Of a stretch of 64,000 bases of DNA, positions 58,627-64,000 are shown piece after piece. This stretch comes from Dickeya chrysanthemi NCPPB 402. Its GTDB lineage: Bacteria; Pseudomonadota; Gammaproteobacteria; Enterobacterales; Enterobacteriaceae. The notes under the pieces are model-generated. The model ran no database searches, was not told the origin of the DNA, and saw only the letters and a list, made by a program, of their open reading frames with translations. Made by a program: the position numbers and the translations under genes. The first letter of the stretch is position 1; each line of letters starts with the position of its first letter. The DNA lies in assembly GCF_000406105.1 (NCBI RefSeq), contig NZ_CM001974.1, positions 3,164,056 to 3,228,055 of the forward strand, read 5' to 3'.

Positions 58627-58659
58627 TGTTCGGGTTCTCGCCTGAACATCCTGAAGCAG

Positions 58660-58683
58660 AAAAAAGGCCACCGGAGTGGCCTT
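58660..58683 (-). terminator. Terminator between yjbE and yjbF
   Basis: In the minus direction AAGGCCAC-TCCG-GTGGCCTT is followed by a run of T, a classic intrinsic terminator. It lies 16 nt after the yjbE stop and before yjbF. It should make yjbE mRNA more abundant than yjbFGH, or act as an attenuator. Confidence 0.85.
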
Positions 58684-58699
58684 GGTTATTAGCCCATCA

Positions 58700-58945
58700 T
58701 TAACCGCGCGTTGACGTCACGGTTGAGGTGCTGGTTCCAGTGGTGCTAGTGGCGGTGCTGGTCACCGCAGAAACAAGGCCTGACACGATTGCACGACTAG
58801 CCGTGTACCCATTTGGGGTTACCGACCCGCGTGCCGCGTTGGACGCCTGAACACCCGCAGCTTTGGCAGGCGGATCAGCGGCAAGCGCAGCCACAGGTAG
58901 CACGGCAACAGCCAGCACCAGGGTTGCTAACGTTTTCTTCATCAT
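58700..58945 (-). CDS. yjbE: YjbE/GfcA-like small exported Thr/Ser-rich protein
   Basis: This is a small protein of about 81 residues with a clear signal peptide (KKTLATLVLAVAVLPVAALA) and a mature part of about 60 residues that ends in a Thr/Ser repeat (TSTATSTTGTSTSTVTSTRG). YjbE proteins have this composition and lead the yjb operon; their role is unknown. ATG 58945 has AAGGAAA at a suitable distance; ATG 58951 is too close to it. Confidence 0.85.
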   Translation of the reverse strand: MMKKTLATLVLAVAVLPVAALAADPPAKAAGVQASNAARGSVTPNGYTASRAIVSGLVSAVTSTATSTTGTSTSTVTSTRG

Positions 58946-59271
58946 TACCATTTCCTTTTATTTCCCGTTGAAGGACATAGGGCAAGGAGCCGCTGAGAAT
59001 AGGCTCCTGCCCACGACTGGCTGAATTAATCAGCCAGGTTGGATCTTCCTCATCGCTTGTGAAGTAATTATTTCAATTTATCCTTTATGAAATAACCGCC
59101 AGCGAACAGGAAGGCTCCGAACCAAGATTCGGATAAAGAATAAGAAAAGCAAGATTGTGCGAGTAAGGAAATAAGACAAGTCGCAAGAACGTTATATTTT
59201 CCTCATTAGTTACAATGAGATGAAATATTATCGGAAAAGTCTTAGTTATTTACGGTGAGATATTGAGAAAG
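58946..59271. other. yjbE upstream region
   Basis: About 325 bases without a gene. It should hold the yjbE promoter. In E. coli this operon responds to the Rcs system, but no RcsB box could be assigned here with confidence. Bases 59060-59270 are AT-rich. Confidence 0.5.
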
Positions 59272-59299
59272 AAAAACCGGATATTTCCATCCGGTTTTT
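59272..59299 (-). terminator. Terminator of gnd
   Basis: AAAAACCGGAT-ATTTCC-ATCCGGTTTTT is a symmetrical hairpin with A and T flanks on both sides, 25 nt after the gnd stop. It can work in either direction. Confidence 0.85.
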
Positions 59300-59323
59300 A
59301 GATAAGAAAAATATTTCAGAATA

Positions 59324-60730
<1,407 letters not shown>

Positions 60731-60940
60731 TAAAACAACTCCTGTCTGAAGGTAACCTGCCTGCGGCTGCTTGCGCCCCAGGCAACAAAAAGCAGGCCGA
60801 CATGGTAACCCAGCTAACGGCTGAGTGGGTAGTTATTGGTGCGACAAGGGATCTGGTAGGTGTTCAGCCACAGAGGATAATTTTGTGCGAATCAAAAAAA
60901 CAAAAGCAATACAATAAATTATCTAACTATTAATGACGGC

Positions 60941-60972
60941 GCTAACCGCTAACAATGCTAACCGCTAACAAT
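60941..60972. repeat. Two-copy 16-bp tandem repeat
   Basis: GCTAACCGCTAACAAT occurs twice in a row in the gnd-galF gap. The unit itself contains two GCTAAC hexamers. It is probably a recent small duplication. Confidence 0.85.
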
Positions 60973-60984
60973 GTGCGATAGTCA

Positions 60985-61017
60985 GAAAAAACCCGATAAC
61001 ACCGGCGTGTTATCGGG
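60985..61017 (-). terminator. Terminator of galF
   Basis: An 11-bp perfect stem CCCGATAACAC/GTGTTATCGGG with a 4-nt loop (60992-61017) is followed by six T in the minus direction. It starts 14 nt after the galF stop. Confidence 0.9.
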
Positions 61018-61030
61018 CATCAGGCACGGC

Positions 61031-61930
61031 TTAATATTTCTCCAGCAATGCCTTGATTTTGGTTTTGAAGGCATCGCCCAGTTCCGGATTACGCAGGCCG
61101 TAGGAGACAAACGCCTGCACATAACCCATCTTCCGGCCGCAGTTAAAGCTGCGTCCCGTCATCTGAACCGCATCCACCTGCTGGGTTTTGATAAGCTCAG
61201 CGATAGCGTCGGTCAGTTGGATACGCCCCCACGCGCCCGCCACGATGTTTTCCAGAATCGGCCAGGCTTCGGCCGTCAGCACATAACGGCCAACCGCAGA
61301 CAGGTCCGAGCCTTCCACCGGCGCCAGTTCCGGTTTCTCAATCATGGAGGTAATCGCCGATGCATCGCCCGCCTGATTCAGCGGCTTCTCGCATTCCACG
61401 ATGGAGTATTCCGGCAAGACTTCGTATGGGCGGTGTTTTACCAGCACCTGGCTGTGGCCAGTTTCTTCAAAACGGGAAATCAGCAGCGCCAGATTGTCTT
61501 TTGACTGATCGGCGGAGCTGTCGTCCATCACCACATCCGGCAGCACCACCACAAACGGCGCGTTGCCGACAATCGGGTGAGCGCAGGACACCGCGTGCCC
61601 CAGGCCCAGCGTCTGCCCCTGACGCACGTTCATGATGGTCACGCCCGGCGGGCAAATGGACTTAACTTCCGCCAGTAACTGGCGTTTGGCGCGCTCTTCC
61701 AGCATCGATTCCAGCTCGAAAGAGGTATCAAAATGGTTTTCAATGGCGTTTTTAGAGGCGTGCGTCACCAGCACAATCTCTTTAATCCCCGCATTGACGC
61801 ACTCGTTGACAATCTTTTCGATGACCGGCCGATCAACCAACGGAAGCATCTCTTTCGGAATCGCTTTGGTAACCGGCAACAAATTCATCCCTAAGCCGGC
61901 AACGGGGATAATCGCTTTTAATGCTGTCAT
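61031..61930 (-). CDS. galF: GalF, UTP-glucose-1-phosphate uridylyltransferase homologue
   Basis: The 299-residue protein resembles GalF more than GalU: it has [15 protein letters not shown] where GalU has GAGDEIQLTDAI. In the nucleotide loop it reads [11 protein letters not shown], so the threonine-arginine of catalytic GalU (GLGTRMLPATK) is replaced. GalF in E. coli has little or no activity and modulates GalU. A true galU should exist elsewhere. ATG 61930 is used, although the frame is open to 62029. It lies 85 nt after ugd. Confidence 0.88.
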   Translation of the reverse strand: MTALKAIIPVAGLGMNLLPVTKAIPKEMLPLVDRPVIEKIVNECVNAGIKEIVLVTHASKNAIENHFDTSFELESMLEERAKRQLLAEVKSICPPGVTIMNVRQGQTLGLGHAVSCAHPIVGNAPFVVVLPDVVMDDSSADQSKDNLALLISRFEETGHSQVLVKHRPYEVLPEYSIVECEKPLNQAGDASAITSMIEKPELAPVEGSDLSAVGRYVLTAEAWPILENIVAGAWGRIQLTDAIAELIKTQQVDAVQMTGRSFNCGRKMGYVQAFVSYGLRNPELGDAFKTKIKALLEKY

Positions 61931-62015
61931 TTCGTATTCTCTCAAAAACGTGCTGCTGTTTTCCGCGACGAGGCAACGACCGCGCCACATTGATTTTTCT
62001 GGCGCAAGAATACAC

Positions 62016-63185
62016 CTAATCAGCCCCAAAGAGATCGCGGGTATACACTTTTTCCATTACATCAGACAATTCCGGCGCCATTCGGTTCGACAAAATCACG
62101 TCGGACATCTGTTTGAATTCATCCAGATTATGAATCACTCGGGAGCGGAAGAACTCCGACTCTTTCAACGCGGGTTCATACACCACCACGTCGATGCCTT
62201 TAGCCTTAATACGCTTCATCACCCCTTGAATCGCGGAGGCGCGGAAATTGTCGGACCCGGTTTTCATCACCAGCCGGTAAATCCCCACCACCTTCGGATT
62301 ACGCCTGATCACTGAATCGGCGATGAAATCCTTACGGGTGGTGTTGGCATCGACAATCGCCCGAATCAGGTTGTTCGGCACCGATTCGTAGTTAGCCAGC
62401 AACTGCTTGGTATCTTTCGGCAGGCAGTAACCGCCATAACCGAACGACGGGTTGTTGTAGTGCTGACCAATTCGCGGATCCAACCCGACGCCTTCGATGA
62501 TCTGCTTGCTATCCAGCCCCAGAGTCTGAGCATAGGTATCCAGTTCGTTAAAGTAGGCCACGCGCATCGCCAGGTAGGTATTGGCGAACAGTTTGATCGC
62601 TTCGGCTTCGGTCAAACCGGTAAACAGCACCGGAATATTGGTTTTGATGGCGCCGTCCACCAACAGGCGAGCAAACCGCTCGGCACGTTCGGAACGCTCG
62701 CCCACCACGATACGGGACGGATACAGATTGTCGTACAGCGCTCGGCCTTCACGCAGGAACTCCGGCGAGAAGATGATATTTTCGGTGCCGAACTGCTCGC
62801 GAACCTGAGCGGTATACCCCACCGGGATAGTAGATTTGATGATCATCACGGCGTCGGGGTTGACCTCCAGCACCTTACCGATCACCGCTTCCACCGAGCG
62901 GGTGTTGAAGTAATTGGTTTTCGGATCGTAATCCGTCGGGGTGGCGATAATAACGAACTCCGCGCCCTGATAGGCGGACTCGGCATCCAGCGTGGCGCGA
63001 AAATTCAGCGCCGGGTTGCGCAGATAAGCTTCGATTTCCTTATCCACAATCGGGGAGATGCCTTTGTTCAGCATGTCCACTTTTTCGGCGACGATATCCA
63101 CCGCGACCACTTCATTATGCTGCGCCAGCAGCATGGCGTTGGACAAGCCAACATAACCGGTACCCGCAATTGCAATTTTCATCAT
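62016..63185 (-). CDS. ugd: UDP-glucose 6-dehydrogenase
   Basis: Ugd oxidises UDP-glucose to UDP-glucuronate with two NAD+. The 389-residue product has the N-terminal Rossmann [19 protein letters not shown] and the catalytic cysteine in [15 protein letters not shown]. Domains and length are complete. Its product is the substrate of the neighbouring UDP-glucuronate 4-epimerase. The open frame starts at 63185 or 63182 (two adjacent ATG). Confidence 0.96.
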   Translation of the reverse strand: MMKIAIAGTGYVGLSNAMLLAQHNEVVAVDIVAEKVDMLNKGISPIVDKEIEAYLRNPALNFRATLDAESAYQGAEFVIIATPTDYDPKTNYFNTRSVEAVIGKVLEVNPDAVMIIKSTIPVGYTAQVREQFGTENIIFSPEFLREGRALYDNLYPSRIVVGERSERAERFARLLVDGAIKTNIPVLFTGLTEAEAIKLFANTYLAMRVAYFNELDTYAQTLGLDSKQIIEGVGLDPRIGQHYNNPSFGYGGYCLPKDTKQLLANYESVPNNLIRAIVDANTTRKDFIADSVIRRNPKVVGIYRLVMKTGSDNFRASAIQGVMKRIKAKGIDVVVYEPALKESEFFRSRVIHNLDEFKQMSDVILSNRMAPELSDVMEKVYTRDLFGAD

Positions 63186-63359
63186 CTGTCCATCATCCTA
63201 CCGGGTAACACACTGTACCCGTTCCAGAACACCGGCAAAGCCGCGAAGACGCCGGCCGCCGTCTTCCCCCCTCAACCTTAGGTTGCAGATGCGTGGTTCG
63301 ACATGCAGACGTAGCCCGGCACCCCGAACACGTGGGGGATTCTCTTTAATTTATTTCGT

Positions 63360-64000
63360 TCAGGCCTGATAGAAATCCCGATACCAGTCTACGAAAGCGC
63401 GGACTCCTTCATTCACACCGACCTGCGGCCGATAGCCCGTCACCGCAAACAAGTCGCTGGTATCGGCATAAGTCTGATAAACGTCGCCGGCCTGCATCGG
63501 CATGAAATTCTTCACCGCCTCACGCCCCAACGCCGACTCCAGCGCCGTGACAAAATCCATCAGCCGCACCGGGCTACCGTTACCGATATTGTAAAGGCGG
63601 TATGGCGCGGAACTGGTGGACGGCGAGCCGCTTTCCACCGTCCAGTCGGCGTTACGCGTCGGGATTTGGTCCACCACACGCAGCACCCCTTCCACGATAT
63701 CGGTGACATAGGTGAAATCACGCCACATGTCGCCCTGATTGTAGATATCGATCGGTTCACCAGCCAGAATGCGGCGGGTGAACTTGAACAGCGCCATATC
63801 CGGACGCCCCCACGGCCCATATACCGTGAAAAAGCGCAATCCGGTGGTCGGCAGGTCGTACAGGTGCGAATAGGAGTGCGCCATCAACTCGTTGGATTTC
63901 TTGGTCGCGGCATACAGCGAAATCGGATGGTCGGCCGCGTCGGTGGTGGCGAACGGCGTTTTGCCGTTCAACCCGTACACCGAACTGGAAGAGGCATAAA
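63360..64000 (-). CDS. UDP-glucuronate 4-epimerase (partial, runs off the right edge)
   Basis: The last 213 residues of an extended short-chain dehydrogenase are present. The visible start YASSSSVYGLNGK is the conserved strand with the catalytic serine, followed by the YAATKKSNELMAHSY active-site tyrosine and lysine and by FFTVYGPWGRPDMALFKFTR, typical of UDP-glucuronate 4-epimerases (WcaG/CapI/LspL group). The enzyme would make UDP-galacturonate from the product of Ugd. The N-terminal NAD-binding half lies beyond base 64000. The stop is followed by about 170 nt before ugd. Confidence 0.9.
   Translation of the reverse strand, partial: YASSSSVYGLNGKTPFATTDAADHPISLYAATKKSNELMAHSYSHLYDLPTTGLRFFTVYGPWGRPDMALFKFTRRILAGEPIDIYNQGDMWRDFTYVTDIVEGVLRVVDQIPTRNADWTVESGSPSTSSAPYRLYNIGNGSPVRLMDFVTALESALGREAVKNFMPMQAGDVYQTYADTSDLFAVTGYRPQVGVNEGVRAFVDWYRDFYQA

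Noticed and set aside
63280..63320. Further ERIC remnant near ugd
   Set aside because: Only a short GTTGCAGATGCGT-like stretch resembles the ERIC end, too little to support a call.
63186..63359. JUMPStart/ops element ahead of the sugar-nucleotide genes
   Set aside because: No ops-like GGCGGTAG on the coding strand was found in this gap or near galF.

Overview
The window reads as chromosome of a GC-rich enterobacterium of the soft-rot group, most likely Dickeya or a close relative. This rests on the gene set (proP, efeUOB, a vasH-type T6SS, hmuSTUV, yjbEFGH next to gnd-galF-ugd-epimerase) and on three near-complete ERIC repeats, one expanded ERIC and two fragments. No species can be fixed without a database search. 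Most genes lie on the minus strand.

Layout. (1) 0.8-6.0 kb: proP, a small zinc-ribbon protein, and the efeUOB iron(II) importer with a Fur-box-like site. (2) 6.3-7.9 kb: a membrane diguanylate cyclase, then about 0.75 kb of AT-rich DNA and an expanded ERIC. (3) 8.9-11.8 kb, plus strand: a three-gene operon of DgcN-like (DUF1611), DgcA-like (enolase-superfamily epimerase) and a D-amino-acid transaminase, probably for D-glutamate and D-amino-acid catabolism. (4) 11.9-34.6 kb, minus strand: a tightly packed T6SS operon running tssB-C-E-F-G-tagH-J-K-L-clpV-vasH-vasI-tssA-tssM-vasL, then a Sel1-repeat lipoprotein and a secreted DKNYY protein. (5) 34.7-42.5 kb: a mosaic with an M20 amidohydrolase, a broken IS1182-type transposase, an AT-rich hipBA module, a 5'-truncated IS1 that cuts off the 3' end of a PAAR gene, a vgrG broken by internal deletions, and an intact hcp. 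Upstream of hcp lie a good sigma-54 promoter and a set of inverted repeats that look like VasH enhancer sites. (6) 43-47.3 kb: amn, an unknown Cys-tailed protein, a Dps-type ferritin and a secreted beta-propeller lactonase. (7) 47.5-51.6 kb: hmuSTUV heme uptake under a Fur box, with only a C-terminal scrap of a TonB-dependent heme receptor. (8) 51.8-64 kb: a cell-surface polysaccharide region. It holds a frameshifted right-handed beta-helix protein, a divergent Wzy-like membrane protein, yjbEFGH, gnd, galF, ugd and the 3' part of a UDP-glucuronate 4-epimerase gene that runs off the right edge.

How the parts fit. The T6SS core looks complete in baseplate, sheath, membrane complex, ClpV and sigma-54 activator, but its local spike genes (vgrG, PAAR) are decayed. 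The machine would therefore need spike and effector genes from elsewhere, while hcp seems well regulated by VasH. The sugar-nucleotide genes supply UDP-glucuronate and UDP-galacturonate. The Wzy-like protein, the Yjb secretion set and the beta-helix protein could together make, export and trim one exopolysaccharide. That module is the best candidate here for a poorly described system. The DgcN-DgcA-transaminase operon is the second.
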